64,000 nucleotides of DNA from Burhinus oedicnemus (GCA_008921705.1 VFFE01009165.1:1183183-1247182), one strand, 5' to 3'; counted from the stretch's first letter, positions 51,261 through 64,000 are shown. Numbers and translations: made by a program. Notes: a model not told the origin generated them from the sequence alone.

Positions 51261-54200
51261 ATTGTTTATTTAATGGTTTTATTTTTTATATATAAATTAC
51301 TGATCCAGCTGCAGAGATCATAGGGCATATTTAGATACTGATTTCAGCTTAACAGAAAGATGAATTCCTTAAGAAGACGAGCAAAAGCTTCAAATCTGTC
51401 CTTAGACCACGCTGTCTTCTACTACTGCCTCAGATCATTGTGTATTAATACCCTCCAGGGAAAGGGCCTGTACTGAGAATAACCACATAAACAATTACTT
51501 CTTTATCTACACTGAAACAGTATATCTTTGTAAACTGTTTGATAGTGTTGATTTTTTTTGTATTGGTTCTTTTGATAATTGCCCTGCATTCCTGAGCTGC
51601 TTTCTGATCTCCCTTAATATTTATTCCCTAAAGATCCTGCACAATTCCCTAAATAATTAATACATTCTATTGTCCTTGTTCCTTGTTCTCCCTTCTTTGT
51701 GAAGCCTGAGGTGTTTCTAAGAGATGTTTTTGGATAAAGAGAAAATTAAGAAACTTTCATCCCAGCTTATAAGGATACATCACATACCCAGTACTAAAGC
51801 ACAATATTGCATCTTTCAGACACTTACAGCACTTGGTTTTTCAGAGAAAAAAAGCACAGTAATGCAGTAAATGTTTGTTGTAGAGAACTATGAGGCAGTA
51901 TAAGTATTCTAATGATCCCTTTAAAGTGCTGGAGACCAACTTCTAATAAAAAGGAATTTTCCACCTTTCTAGAGGCATAAGTCTTACCCATCTATACATT
52001 ACTGTCTTGAAAGACCATTACCCCTTTAGGATGCAATAAAAAAAGACCAAAATTTAAAATTTCCATTAAAGAAATTGTCAAATGCTATTTACATTCTTAT
52101 TTACATTGATATATATTGTCTGGTTTTAAATGTTCACCTTCACCATAGTTTTAGACTATGCTGCAGGATGGGTGAATGTTGCAACTCACGTGGTTTTAAA
52201 GAGACTTGTCTGCATTAGGATTTTTTCCCTTCCTTGTCTCAAAGTTTTTTATTACTCAAATGTCTGAAAATTTTAATAAAATAATAATTTAATCTTACAC
52301 TTTACTGTAAGAAACAGCTTGGAACAGTTGTTTGTGGGTTTGTTTTAGTGAAATCTACAACTTTCACAAGCATCACAGATTTTTGGGTTTTTTTAGGGCG
52401 AAGTTTTAGTAGATGGCATGTTTTCTTATGAAGAGATTGAAATTTGTTTGCTGTTATAGGACCAAGTGATGTTCCTTAATAGAAACAGATCTTTATGATC
52501 CACAAATGTATCTGGGATGGTCTTAACATAGTAAAAGACATCTTGTGAGAAGTATGTGCTTTCAGGTACATGGATTTAAAACAATTCCTGCACTGTAGAA
52601 GTTGAAAACTTCAAAAACTAGAAGCATATCTTGCTTTGGCACAACATCAGTGAATGCCTTTTGTTGGCTATAGAACAATTTTATCATCTTTGGCAATGGA
52701 AGTTGTTGTATTGCTTTGATTAGTGCTTTGAGGAAAACAGAAGTAATTTAGCACGGATTGGATTTTGAGTGGAACTATAGATGGACCTTTTTTCAGCATA
52801 AATACCATTCCTTTTTAACTTGCTTACCTTTGTTGTCACAGAACTAAGCCACACTTGGGGTGAGCAAAAGACTTAAGACCGGTTCATTAAGACTTTGGAG
52901 TGTCTTCTGTGGGACCTTTTTAAACGATGAAAGTTTCAGAGAAGACACTAGTGTAGTCATTGCCTAGAAAAATAATTCTCTGTTTCTTTATCAGTACTTT
53001 TTTATGGCAAGACCTTGTACTCTGGTCAGCAACTCCAGTATTAGATCATCAAAATCACAGTTTGTAGGTGCTTTAGGTACTAAAATCGTTATGTTAATTG
53101 GCATCTTCACTAGTAATTTATTGAGAACATCTGAAGTAAGCTTTGATATTACTTCCAGCACAGACACAGATGACTGAAAATATGAACATACCACCTTACT
53201 TCAAAAAATGTTCCACTCTTGACAGCGTGTAGCCTACAGGCAGCTTTTTTATGTGGCAAAATACAGTACAGTAAGGCCCAGAAAACACACTTCTCTTTGG
53301 GACGGTTTCAAAAAATCCTCAGGACAGATCTGCTTTTAGCTTTCACTCACTTGAAATTAAAAAATGAAACAGAAGGTATATCAATGTTCTCCAGCTAGAC
53401 CATGCTAATCTACAAACAAAGGGAAGAATGAGAAAGTAGAGAAAAAGAAGCAAACAGAAACCTACTAAAGTGGTAAACCCATAAATATTTAAGAAATCTG
53501 CCTCTTTGCTATCTTTTTTTTATTATTTGTTTCTGTACAAAAAGCTCTCTACAATTTTGGACCTTCTCAAGCAAGAAGAATCCCAGCACACCTCAATATT
53601 TAAACTGACTATGCAGCTTTGCTATGTGTACTAAGCTGTATCTTCTCTCATGGACCCATCAAGCTGGCAGAGGAGTTATGTGAGGATAGTAGGTTAGCTA
53701 TTATTCCAGATGAACTAAGATATTACATGACTCATAAAATGCTTCTGAAGGAAGAATAAAAAGAATCATAAATGTGTTGTCAATATCATAGCATATATCT
53801 GAATTTATTTGTGTGCAGAAGTGTTTTCTGCTCTGCGAATTTGGTCCTATAATGTGTATGATAGTGTAGTCATAATCCACCAATAGGTTGGTGCTGGAAA
53901 CTCCAGCTGGTTTCAACATCTGTTGACCTCTATTAAAGTGCAGGACTATGCTTGTTACAGATCCTTAGTAGGTGGAGACCTTTGGTTTAAGGAAGAAAAC
54001 ATGAAGAAATAAAGATAATGTGACCGTGTAAACTGTCACTTTAAAGTCTTGTTCCTGACTCTCCTGGTTCAGACTTTACTGAATCTATCAGGCAGCTAGC
54101 TTTTGCTGAGTTGACCACTATAACTGCAACAAACGAGGCATCTGCGGAGAGCTGGCCACAAGGTGCTGGGTGTGCCGTCTGCGCTAGCCGCAACCTAGCT

Positions 54201-57200
54201 TCCCAGGCAGAGCCCACCCACGGCTGTTCACCAAGCCTCTCATTCACATCGACTTTCCTCTGAAAAGCAGTTTGGTTGTGTTTCAGACAGTTGCTGCTTT
54301 TATAAGATGTAGGCAGACTGCAGGATTGGTCCTGACTACAACCCTAGCTGAAATATTTCCATACTTACGATTAAATATATATATGAATGCCTTTTTTGAC
54401 AGGGTTATAAAGCCCTATACATTGTAGGACTAAGCCCCGATCCCAGGATATTAGTTTTCAAACACATTTTGCGCATCCCGAAGAATCCAATAATAATAAT
54501 ATGCTATGCTAGTGACACCAGATATATATCATTCATTATTTCTCTTTCAACCTTATTTCATAAAAGCACTTTTATGAAACTCATCCTTCTAACCCTACAA
54601 CTACAAGTCACATTTAATGTCTTCACTGTTGTGAAATAGAAAAAAATTGGTTGATGATCTGAAGAAATATCAGTTTTATAAAAGTTATACAGGGATATTT
54701 CTTAACAAATTTGCTTCTAAAGGTCCACTGAAATGAATCAAGCATCCAGATTCTTGCCAATTATTTCAATGAGTATATTTATAACTACTCAGTACAAAGA
54801 AGATAGAGTAGCTCCTTGTCTTCAGACTACAACAGTTACATCTTTATTTAACACTTATTACTGTAATAAAGCACTAATTTAATTTAATTGGCAGTGCTGG
54901 TAGGATGACTTCATAGTGGGATTCTTCAAGGCACAAACAAAGCATTTTTAAAAGTTTTTTTTTTATTTTCTTGTTAAAAATTTATAGCCCTTCAGACCAA
55001 TGCATACAAAGTTTTGAGATCAAAAGTAGCAATAAACTTAGTCTTTATGTTTTAATTCCAGTTTAAGCAGTCTCCCAAAACTACATGGCAGCCAGCTTCC
55101 TATATGATAACTACAAAACAGATAACAGAATTCTTTTTTTTTTTCAAGGAAATGCACCAGTGAAGAGCCTACAGCTATATACATTACATGCATTGTGAAA
55201 AAATAATTCCATGTTCTCTAAGCCCATAGAGAAATATGGGCTAATTCATTAACTATGTAAGTTAATAAACATACTGCCTCCACTGTTTGTGAAGATGAGG
55301 AACACACATCATTCACAGAACAAATTTTGTATATATACAAAATTAAGATCATCTCAAAAACTGCATGAAAGACCTTTTTTTTACATGAAAAATAAATTAG
55401 CTTACGGTTCCGTTTGTAATAACCAGTGATCATACACAGAGATGACCATATTTTACATAAAACAAAGTCTTAATTTCAGTACTATGGTAAATAATGTCCT
55501 AGAAAAACAAATCTATATATCAAAAATGTGTACCAGTTTTTATCAAAAGGGTCATTCATATTTTTCAAAGAGGAAACATTTCCACTGTATCTGTTTGGGA
55601 AACATAATAAGTTGCTTAGCATGTTTGTAAAACCATTTCTCTGGTTTTCATTATAATTTATTTTAACAAAGACCACCATAGTTTGCTTTGTAAATAGTGT
55701 AATATGAAATGCATAAAAACCTAAAAGTATAAAATATCAGAATAGCTTTTTGTGTTGTTGTTTTTCTTAAAGAGCATGTTTTCTAGTTAAATGGTACATT
55801 TATAAGCAAGTGAACATTTAGCCATCTTAATCCATTTGCATTCTGTTGAGATAAGTTATCAGTAGTTCAGTAATTGAATTTCTTTCTAATTCATACGGAG
55901 CCTGCCTGCAGGGGACACATTAAGTGCTAGGCTCAAAATTACATAAACTTTACAACGTTCTGCTAGAAATCAAATAAAAGAAAGCCAAAACAAACACTCA
56001 CACACCAGAGCTTTGAGAGGACTGAATTTTAAAGTGTTTTCAGGGTGGGGGAGGGGTGCAAGTGGCAAGTTTATTCTTGAGATTCAAGGTACCCAGTTTA
56101 CCACACGGTGCTAAAAGCTGTTTAAAATTCGCATCAGCATCAGTATAGACATGATGCTGATGGTATTCTAAATCAGAGGTAATTACTCTGTAGACCAGCA
56201 CAACACCACTACTTTAATGGAGCGATGTGTCTGGAATACCACCCTTTCCACTTTGGTTATCTTGCCTAATGGCCAACAAAAGTGGGTCATTGGACATCTT
56301 GCGTGGGGAATAGATATATAAAAGGATAGGTACCTACACAGACACAGTTCCACAGAAAACGCAGATTTCTACAATACTACAGCCTAAGGCCACTATTTCT
56401 TAAGTGTAGCTATGTAAAACAGCTTAGATAGATAATATAAATTATGGACAAACCATGTCAGGTAAATTTAGAAGCCACATTAATGAAAGTGTTCTCCAAC
56501 CTGAAGAGTCAGAAGAGAAAGGAGAGGAGTTATTTCCTGGCTTTAATAGCTCCTTCAAACCCACTGAGCACTAGGAAGAAGAGGTGGAGAGACTGTGACC
56601 TTAACACATCTCCCAGATGAAATTTGACTGGACCTGATCAGTACTTTCACAGCAATAAGCTTCATTGCTTCCAGTAGAACAAAACATCTATGCTTGAATA
56701 TATGGTATTGTCAGCATTTAAATGTTATGGATCAGAGATGTGATACATCACCCTAGGATCACATCATGACCATCTGTCAACCTCAGGTTTTCTCATTAGC
56801 AGCTGTCTGTTGAGAAATACCAGACTCCCACTCCTACTATTCTCTGAAAATCCCTGGCTGAGGTATCTGGAAGTCATTCTCAGCCTGTGCTGCTGATGAA
56901 CAGCGCTGTGATGCAGACAGTGTACACATCCGTGCATTGGCTGCAAAAGGGCTTAGGGATTTAGAGCCACAGATCTTTTAATAAAAGCTTCTTTCTCCTT
57001 ACTTCCTCTGCCATCCCAAGCACTTTTGTCATATATAACAAAAGTAAGATTCTTTATCTTGTAACAAAAGTATCAAAAAGTTATGGCATTGCAAGAGCCC
57101 TAGTGTATGACACATTTTTCTTTTTTTATCCTAGTAAATATTTGCAAGTGGGAATGGGAGTGAGCTGATTCTTTACTTTCTTCTAATAAAAACAGGTGGT

Positions 57201-59987
57201 AAACACAGATTCTTTAGATGTCAAATGCTGGCTTTCCTAAAAGGTTGCTAGTGTTCAACCCTGCAACATCTCCAACAAATATTATTCAATGGACAAGTCA
57301 TAGATTCAGTGAGAATCAACTGCAAAGGAAAGCACAGGGGATATGAACAGTAATGAACATAATGCATTAAAGAGAAATGTGTTTGAAACTTTAAGTGTGT
57401 GGTTCCTGTGAACATCTATGATCTTTCCTGGAATGTAAATCTCTGTTGTTTTCCCACTTCTGTTGAAAAACAGAGCTGGAACACATTGGACCTCAAGTTT
57501 CTAAGACAACAGTGTTATCTGTCCCTGAACCTAGACTGAAAATAAATGCTTCTCTAGCATGATATTTCCATAGGCTCTACAGAGTAAATAGGCTGATCCA
57601 TTGACCCTTCTGCAATATTTTAACTATACATTAGGTGTTTATGGTTTAATTTCTCCAGCTCATTGTAACCCAAACTAAAGAGTACATTAAGAAATGAAAG
57701 ATGAAAGGTACGCTTTAGATCAGCAAAGGTTGTGTAAGAGCCTCAGTACTAATCATTATAGCAGCAGAAATGTGAGACAAATGCGAGTTGGTGTAAAGGA
57801 CAGAGAAACCTACAGAGATATAACAAATCAGTAAACTAAATTAAAGCTGTTAACTAGATATTGATGAGCTGGTTTGCCAGTTATTGTGAAGGACTGTGAG
57901 TGAAAAATCACTGAATAAGTTGCTATATCTGAGAACAGGAAAATAAAGCTTATGGGTTTTTATTGCCAGTGATACAAATTTAGCTGTTTACAATTTATAA
58001 ATTACACTGATTTGTTCTTTATATTTTCCTTAGTGGTAAAGTCCATAATTCAGACTCATTCATTTTAGTGAATGGATTCTACATGACTACAAAGGACCCT
58101 AATTTTTTTTAGACTGATGGTCTGAGCATTACTCATTATACTTGTTTGTTCAGTGTGGCTTTGTTTTTCATAACATTTGAATTACCATTCACTTAGATTG
58201 CTGTAGAGTTAATCTGCTGAATCTAGCAGGTTGCAGATCCATTTGAAATAATTACTCATCTATTTCTAGCCTTGCTGTTTTCCTCTGAATTCCTTTAAAA
58301 AGAGAAAGATTACATTTTCAAGTCAGTTGTTTAGTCCGAATAAAGTTGGAGACTAAGTGATCTGGATCAAGATGACAGTAACTGGCATATCAGTACTGAT
58401 TCTACTCGTGTTCACATTGATAAAACCAATATAGACTGTGCAAAACTGGCAACAGAAAAGCCTGAAAGTCTTAATATTATAGAGGATTTGAGAATATTTC
58501 TAGGGAAGTTAAAGAACAAGGACTGACCTAAGGAGAAATGGGAACCAGGCATAACATCACCCATAAGAAAGTGTAACTGTCAAATATTCGCAAATCATGC
58601 TGGGTGGGAAACTATTAATGTGACATATGGCTATACACTATATGTACAACCTTCATGCCTGTGGTTAGAAGCTTACCTAAGCCAGGGATTCTCAGTAGTA
58701 TGATGGCTCACCAAAAACAGAACTACTTGCACACCACAGCTTTGCAAGAAGTTATATAGACAGGTCTCTCCAATTGAAAGTATCTGCGTAATTCTATGGT
58801 GGACATTAAACAGCAAAACACAAACTGGGAAAATTATGCAATTGGCAGGCTTTGTCTTGCGAGGCGTTAGTGAATTATTAGAAAAGGACACAAGGAAAAA
58901 GCAAAGCACTGATCCCATCAGTACATAAGGCCTCAATGAGAAAAAGTAAGACAATATAAAAGACTTTTGTGCAGAACTTGAAAATGGGCTCTTTTGAATT
59001 TAAATTCTCAAAAACATGCCATAGAAGTTGCCTGTATAGTCTTTAGTGATGACAGAGGAAAGGAAGATGTATGGAAATGAACAATAGGCAGTGAATGTTT
59101 TCATAGTGTAACTAGCAACAGTGAAATTAGATTAATTAATTTCATCATCTATGAAGACTGTGAAGAGCACTATGTATTTTCTTAACATAAACAGGCATAA
59201 TTGGATACTTACATCCAAGTTCACCAATTGGCTTAGCCATACTCTCATTAGTAAGACACTAATTAGTAAGAGTAATGTCCAAAATTATCATACTGTCAGA
59301 ATCTAAGGAGATTTAATTATGGTTAGGATTAATATCCTGCAAGAGCAACAGAATGTGTATGTGTTTCTGTGAGTCCTGTTATATTATAGAAAAGAGTGAA
59401 ATAGGCAACCAGAAACAGAATATAGAATTTCTGAGGAATTCAAAACCTAATCAGAAATAACAGTAATTAAAAATAGATTTGAAAGTGTAGAAGACTGGCC
59501 TTCAGTGGTTAGGGAAAAAGTGAATACCAAGTGGAGATGATCAGAGACATGGCAAACATAAAATAATCTCAATAACTCAGAGTATAAACAACTAGACATT
59601 TCTGGACTATAGAAAAACAGTTAAGAGTCAACTTGCAAAAGGACAGCACACCTTCCACACCAAGCCTTTTGATGGAGAACCAAATTGTGAAGAAATCCAA
59701 AATTCCATCTCAACATTCAGGATCTGAAAAGCAGGTATTGACAATTTTTTTTCAGGGAATTATTAAAAGAGGGAGAAATAAACAGAGTGAAAATCTTTTT
59801 ACAAATGACTTCACTAATTTAGAGTTTAAGAAGAATTCCTGAAGTCATGACAGGAGGAAGTCCTACAGATGTTTCTGAGAGAAGGGGAGAAAAGTGAAAT
59901 GTAACCATAGTGAAGTGTCCCATCTCATTATATTCTACAGAGGTTCAACCTTCCACTTTTTAAAGACTTGCTCCTTGTCTTGGCTTG
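51261..59987. other. Long unannotated AT-rich stretch
   Basis: No gene or interspersed repeat is certain here. It contains a G-rich tract (56043-56056), A/T-rich blocks and a small GC-richer patch at 54110-54250. Minus-strand sequence at about 52340-53200 has several open segments in different frames and is noted as a weak finding. Part of 51261-51900 could be further decayed 5' sequence of the ancient CR1, but I cannot match it. Confidence 0.5.
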
Positions 59988-60390
59988 TGTCGTGGTTTGG
60001 GCCGGATTGGCCCACTCAGGCGGAACGACAGATGCTCTCTCTCCTGCCCCGCTTCAAAGGGAGGCAGGAGAGAGAGAAAAAGAGACTTAGGAGTTTAGAA
60101 GGAACTAAACTAATGAAATATTAATAATAACATAATAAAAAAAAAGAAATATATACAAAATCGTATCAAGCTCCCAGGATTGACAATCATGTCACCAGCA
60201 GGCACTGAAGAAGTCCCAGACTGGACTCAGTGACGGACAGGAACTGGATTCCAGATCTGGATTCAGGATCAGGATCAAAGGCAGACGAACAGAGTTCTCC
60301 TCAGATGCCAGCCATTAAAGCAAGAGGGCTGACCCTTTGATCCCTCAGCTTTTATACTGAGCATGAGGCAGTCTTGATTTCTGGTAACTA
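59988..60390 (-). mobile_element. Truncated endogenous retrovirus LTR (avian ERVL-like)
   Basis: The low-coordinate end begins 'tgtcgtggtttgggccggat', an LTR terminus seen in many bird genomes, so on the minus strand the LTR ends in ...CACGACA with the canonical CA. Further in are a purine-rich 'aggcaggagagagagaaaaa' block (60063-60082), an A-rich block (60120-60160) and 'agaagtcccagactggactc' (60209-60228), all in the order typical of this LTR class. The 'cttttatactgagcatg' block (60349-60365) reads on the minus strand as a TATA box. After about 60385 the similarity stops and no terminal TG or matching target-site duplication is visible, so the U3 end appears lost. No internal retroviral sequence adjoins it, so it is a partial solo LTR. 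Subfamily assignment needs a repeat library. Confidence 0.8.
60349..60356 (-). promoter_or_regulatory. TATA box of the LTR promoter
   Basis: The minus strand reads TATAAAAG inside the LTR, preceded by 'catgctcag', as in related avian LTRs where this marks the U3/R promoter. Transcription would run toward lower coordinates. Because most of U3 upstream is missing, activity is doubtful. Confidence 0.55.
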
Positions 60391-63300
60391 CTTAATAAGA
60401 GAACAAAGCAACTAGTGGATATAAATCCATTTTTACTTAGTTTGTAAGTAAAAGATTATTTTTTATTTGCACCACCTGAGAAAATCTAACTTCAGTTATA
60501 CAATATTCTATTTTATGCTGGCATAAGAATGGAGAAGTAATTAAAAGGGAAGAAAAGCACCTGAAGTGGTTATGAAAATGAAATATTAAGAAGAATTTTG
60601 TAGTAAAAAAGAATTATATGTGGACAAGAAAGGCATGTTATAAATACAAGTGAGAGAATTTCAGTAAGATGGCTATGTACCTGATATACTGGACAGATAA
60701 GAGAAAGACACCTTTTATACAAAACATATCCTACTAGCTCTGAATATGAATTAGCGTAAACAACAGTGAAAACTGTATTAAAATAAATTAAGGCAAGTTA
60801 GCCAAAGTACTTTCTGTTAAGATTACCAACCTGCATCTGTTACAAAATTACAGTCTTCTAGATAGCCAGGTTACACCTTCATTAAGACGTCTCCCTGGTC
60901 ATTAAAACAAAATAATTGCACTGAAAAATACTAAAAATAAACTAAAAATAATACATTCCAGTGTCAAAAAACATATTGTAACCAAAGGAAGAGCCTTTAT
61001 AAGGTTCTTTCTTTGTAAGTAACATTACCATTATCAGACAGATATCAAAGGCATGTAGTCAAGGTAGTAATGTGTGCATACACATCTAAGAAACCATTTC
61101 TGTGTCAATGAACTACCAGTGACCCTAAAATAAGATAGTGTGTAGAGTGAATGATTGCACAAGGATAGCAGAAGCCTTGGAAGCACAAAGCACGAGCACA
61201 GGTTGAAACCAGAGGAGCTAGGACTATCAACACAGATGGTCACTGATGGATCAATCTGAAAGCAACCTGGGAAGGCAGTGGTTTTAGAGCACAACAGAAG
61301 CAATGCCCATGGCTTAATTGTGCTGATGAAGTCATTAGCAGATTCTTATAAAGGTCTGTATCCTGGACAGTGAAGAGAGGAAACAGGAATCTCCAGCTGA
61401 AGGGGACTTCATAGTTTGAAGAATGGGGAGGGAAATCGGGAACTTTCTCTTAAATCCTTTGTCAGCAACTGTCCAGGGATCACATAACTTAGTCACATCT
61501 AGAACTGTATATCAGTCTATGAAAACTGCCCATAACTCATCATCTGTACAAGTCTGCAACAAAACCCACTGCTTGTGCTGGCTCCATACTTCAGAACTAG
61601 GTATCCAGAGCAGATCACTCTGCTAATCTGTACCGTACGCCTACATACGTGAGTGTTGTCCTATTATCATCAAAGGGAATTGCATTTTCACATTTGGTCT
61701 AAGGTCTTGCTGATTGCGTTTGACTTGTCTGGTCACCCGCCTTTGAGGACTGGCTGTTAAACGTGGATGCAACAGTCAGGCTATAATTTTTCTTTCTGTT
61801 TTTCTGATGCTAGCTTTCAGTGCTCCAATAAACTGAAGGTATTGCAAGATTGAAAAGTCCAACCTGCCACTTCACTGGAAATAAGAAATTACTGTATAAC
61901 ACTGTTTGGTAAAAATTGTATTAAGGTGATATAGGAGTAGTTTCCAACACTAATGCTGAAGTGTGTGTTGTATTATAAGCTCAACTGTACCTTCTTCTTA
62001 AAACTCTCATTAAAAAGGTTATTTCTACCTCAGATATTGCCTCCTTGAATTGTGGCAGCAAAAATTATTTTACCCACATTTAAAGTGATTTGGAAAAGTT
62101 ATTTTTGATACAGAGGCCTCAAGAAAAGGTGCTGCTCATCTTGTTCAAATTTCCTCTAAAATTTTTCTAACCTGGTCTATCTCAATAGCAGCTTATCTTA
62201 GTAACTGGAAATGAAGGTTATTTGAAAAATGTGTTGAGGTTTAGCACATAGGGCCATTCTTCAGAAGAAGGAAAGTTTGTGTGAGAAGTTATTTACTAGT
62301 AAACCAGAAATGTCAGAATAAAGTATCAGACACCAAAATAGCATACCAGTATTTGAACTTCCACATTCAAAGCAAAAAGGCAATGTGTGCAGAGCAATGC
62401 TTCAGCTCTCACTGTGAGCTATGTCTAATCCCTCTGGCATTTCAGAAAGCTGATTTATTTGATTACCTAGATTACATACATGTTTTGCACCAGGAGATGC
62501 TGGTTCATTACGATCCAAATAAGAAAGGCACTCAGGCCCTGTAGCAAAGTATCCCTTAAAATGCCATTTATTGGAGCTAAAACTATAAAGAAAAAAAGGA
62601 TAGTATATATAATCCTATGTCCCTTCAGATGCTGGAAACCCTGAGCTGGGCAGCACTGAACAGACCTCCAACCAGGGCACGGCATGCTGCACAGGTCCCA
62701 TCTACAGAAAGGCGACCTCATTTTTGTCTTTTGAGATCTCATAGCATTTTCTTAAGAGAAAAATATTCTAGTTGTCATTTCTACTGTCAAATAAAAAGCA
62801 TTTCACATGATAACTTGTTGCTGCACTTTTAGATAAAGGCAAAGACATGCAGGTGGCATAGTATTGGTCGCTAGTATTGGGTGGGAGCTGCCTGCAGACC
62901 AAGTTTAGCCTGCAGCCAAGGGATACGCACCGCACAGCACAGGGCTGCCCCTACGCAGGCTCACTGTTATGGGGACCGCTAACTCCACAGTGCGCAACAG
63001 TCCTCCAGTCAGGATCACAGCAACATGAATTATTCATTTTGAGTGAAAAGAGAAAGGAGGAACAACCTTTTTGAACATGTGGTCTTCGCTGGCTTGACCA
63101 AAGTCAGAAAACTAGTCTTTGAAAAGCCCAAGTCTAGAAAACCAGTTCCTTGACTTCCACTTTAGAACACAGCAGAACTAACATTTTTTGCACTTATTTA
63201 AGCAACAGAGTTGTTTGACATTTAACTTGTGCAAAATGGTATGTTCACAGGTGTGTAATAAACTACAAAAACTTTTGTCCTAGAAAGCAAGCCCTGGAGT

Positions 63301-63533
63301 GCTTAGATTACCATTTTTTATCATGTTACCTTACTCGAGTTGATTCATGCTTAGTTAATTGGACTTAAATAGGAACACAGAGTATAGTGTGGGCAGGTAC
63401 CAACAGAATATTCCGCTTTCCGTTTATTTCACTACTATCTCATAATTTAAAAAAATACTCATAAAAGCAGTTTTACTACAGCTTTGTACTTAGTTCACAC
63501 AAAAATTAATTTTCAAGCTTGTTTTTTGTGATA
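60391..63533. other. Unannotated stretch
   Basis: Unique sequence. No gene, RNA or repeat family recognised. Short frames occur on both strands only. Confidence 0.55.
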
Positions 63534-63606
63534 TGTTATCTACATATTAGGGACATGGTTTAGTGATGTTATCTACATATTAGGCACCTGTTATCTATGT
63601 GTTAGG
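63534..63606 (+). repeat. Three-copy 18 bp direct repeat beside a CR1 3' end
   Basis: The unit 'tgttatctacatattagg' occurs at 63534-63551 and 63567-63584 without mismatch, and a diverged third copy (tgttatctatgtgttagg) lies at 63589-63606. Copies one and three are each followed by a version of 'acatggtttagtg', a motif of the CR1 3' UTR. The repeat therefore includes the junction with the CR1 fragment. Confidence 0.9.
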
Positions 63607-63710
63607 AATATGGTTTAGTGGTGGTTTTGGCAGTGTTAGGTTGATGGTTGGACTCAATGATCTTAAAGGTCCCTTCCAACCTAGACAATTCTATGATTCT
63701 ATGATTCTAT
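63607..63710 (+). mobile_element. CR1 3' end, about 100 bp
   Basis: Typical avian CR1 3' UTR: 'atggtttagtggtgg', then 'gttggactcaatgatcttaa' (63648-63667), 'aggtcccttccaacct' and the terminal 'attctatgattctatgattc' repeats (63688-63707). It is strongly 5'-truncated with no ORF2 sequence. The low divergence of the 3' UTR suggests an age similar to the copy at 25.6 kb. Confidence 0.92.
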
Positions 63711-64000
63711 ACTTGGGAAGGTGGGGGTTTGATGTTCTCGTTTGGTTTCCTCAGTTTGTTAATTCACAAAATACTAAAAAATCCTCTACACTCTGGCATG
63801 GCTCAGATCATTGACTTAAGAGAGGCACTCTTTAGCCATGCAACATTGACATGAAAAGTGTCTTAATTTTCTTGCTGAAATATATTTGTGGTAGACAGAC
63901 TTTATACAGCTCTACAGTTTATGAATTACTGCACTGTTTCCATGGATACTTCTCTTCTCAATACAGGCACAAGTAGTATCATTAAAGTTAAAGTTGAAAT
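63711..64000. other. Unannotated end of window
   Basis: About 290 bp of unique AT-rich sequence with nothing recognised. Confidence 0.5.

Noticed and set aside
59894..60124. 76-codon + strand frame
   Set aside because: It crosses the boundary between unique DNA and the LTR, so it cannot be an ancestral coding sequence.
59988..60390. Full provirus or retroviral coding genes next to the LTR
   Set aside because: No gag, pol or env-like frame was seen on either side. Only one partial LTR is present.
63534..63606. CRISPR-like interpretation of the 18 bp repeat
   Set aside because: There are only three copies with unequal spacing, and they abut a CR1 end in an animal genome.
1..64000. tRNA, rRNA, snoRNA, microRNA genes and CRISPR arrays
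   Set aside because: No pol III A/B-box pair with cloverleaf, no rRNA-like sequence and no regularly spaced direct repeats were found. Small RNAs cannot be excluded by eye.
1..64000. A previously undescribed biological system
   Set aside because: Nothing in the window forms a coherent set of genes. The structured signals are retrotransposon relics, simple repeats and possible noncoding elements.

Overview
The window is avian nuclear DNA, AT-rich and CpG-poor. The diagnosis rests on interspersed repeats: several chicken-repeat-1 (CR1) non-LTR retrotransposons with the avian 3' UTR and ATTCTATG-type tail, and one truncated endogenous-retrovirus LTR of the ERVL-like kind common in birds. The species cannot be fixed from the sequence. 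There are no bacterial operons, CRISPR arrays, tRNAs or rRNAs.

I find no host gene I can name. Open frames are short (mostly under 140 codons), overlap on both strands and match no family I recognise. The only long coherent frames belong to CR1 reverse transcriptase. The window therefore looks like a gene desert or the inside of a very large intron. Two short stretches could be exons (minus strand near 10.0-10.2 kb and 0.1-0.36 kb). They are unproven and are listed only as findings.

Layout: 1-11.6 kb, unique AT-rich DNA with small microsatellites. 11.6-12.75 kb, two pieces of an old minus-strand CR1. 12.75-23.2 kb, unique DNA with a perfect 2 x 30 bp duplication (14.4 kb), two GC-rich patches (16.6-17.0 and 18.5-19.2 kb) and an A/T homeodomain-site-like patch (19.6 kb). 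23.2-23.8 kb, a possible MIR remnant, a CR1 tail and a T/G homopolymer tract. 25.6-27.1 kb, the youngest-looking CR1 (minus), whose reverse transcriptase frame is nearly continuous but inactivated. 28.7-29.1 kb, an internally deleted CR1 (plus). 32.7-33.8 kb, a very old CR1 (minus). 37.2 kb, a possible MIR. 47.25-47.8 kb, a CR1 (plus) with its RT joined directly to its 3' UTR. 50.5-51.3 kb, another very old CR1 (minus). 60.0-60.4 kb, the LTR fragment (minus). 63.5-63.7 kb, a short CR1 3' end next to a three-copy 18 bp repeat. The rest is unique sequence in which I see nothing definite.

No genes act together here. The content is a layered record of retrotransposition: at least two age classes of CR1 plus one LTR insertion. 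I found no evidence for a new biological system. Possible function is limited to candidate conserved noncoding blocks and the small GC-rich patches. No alignment or database search was run; all repeat assignments come from reading the sequence against remembered family features.
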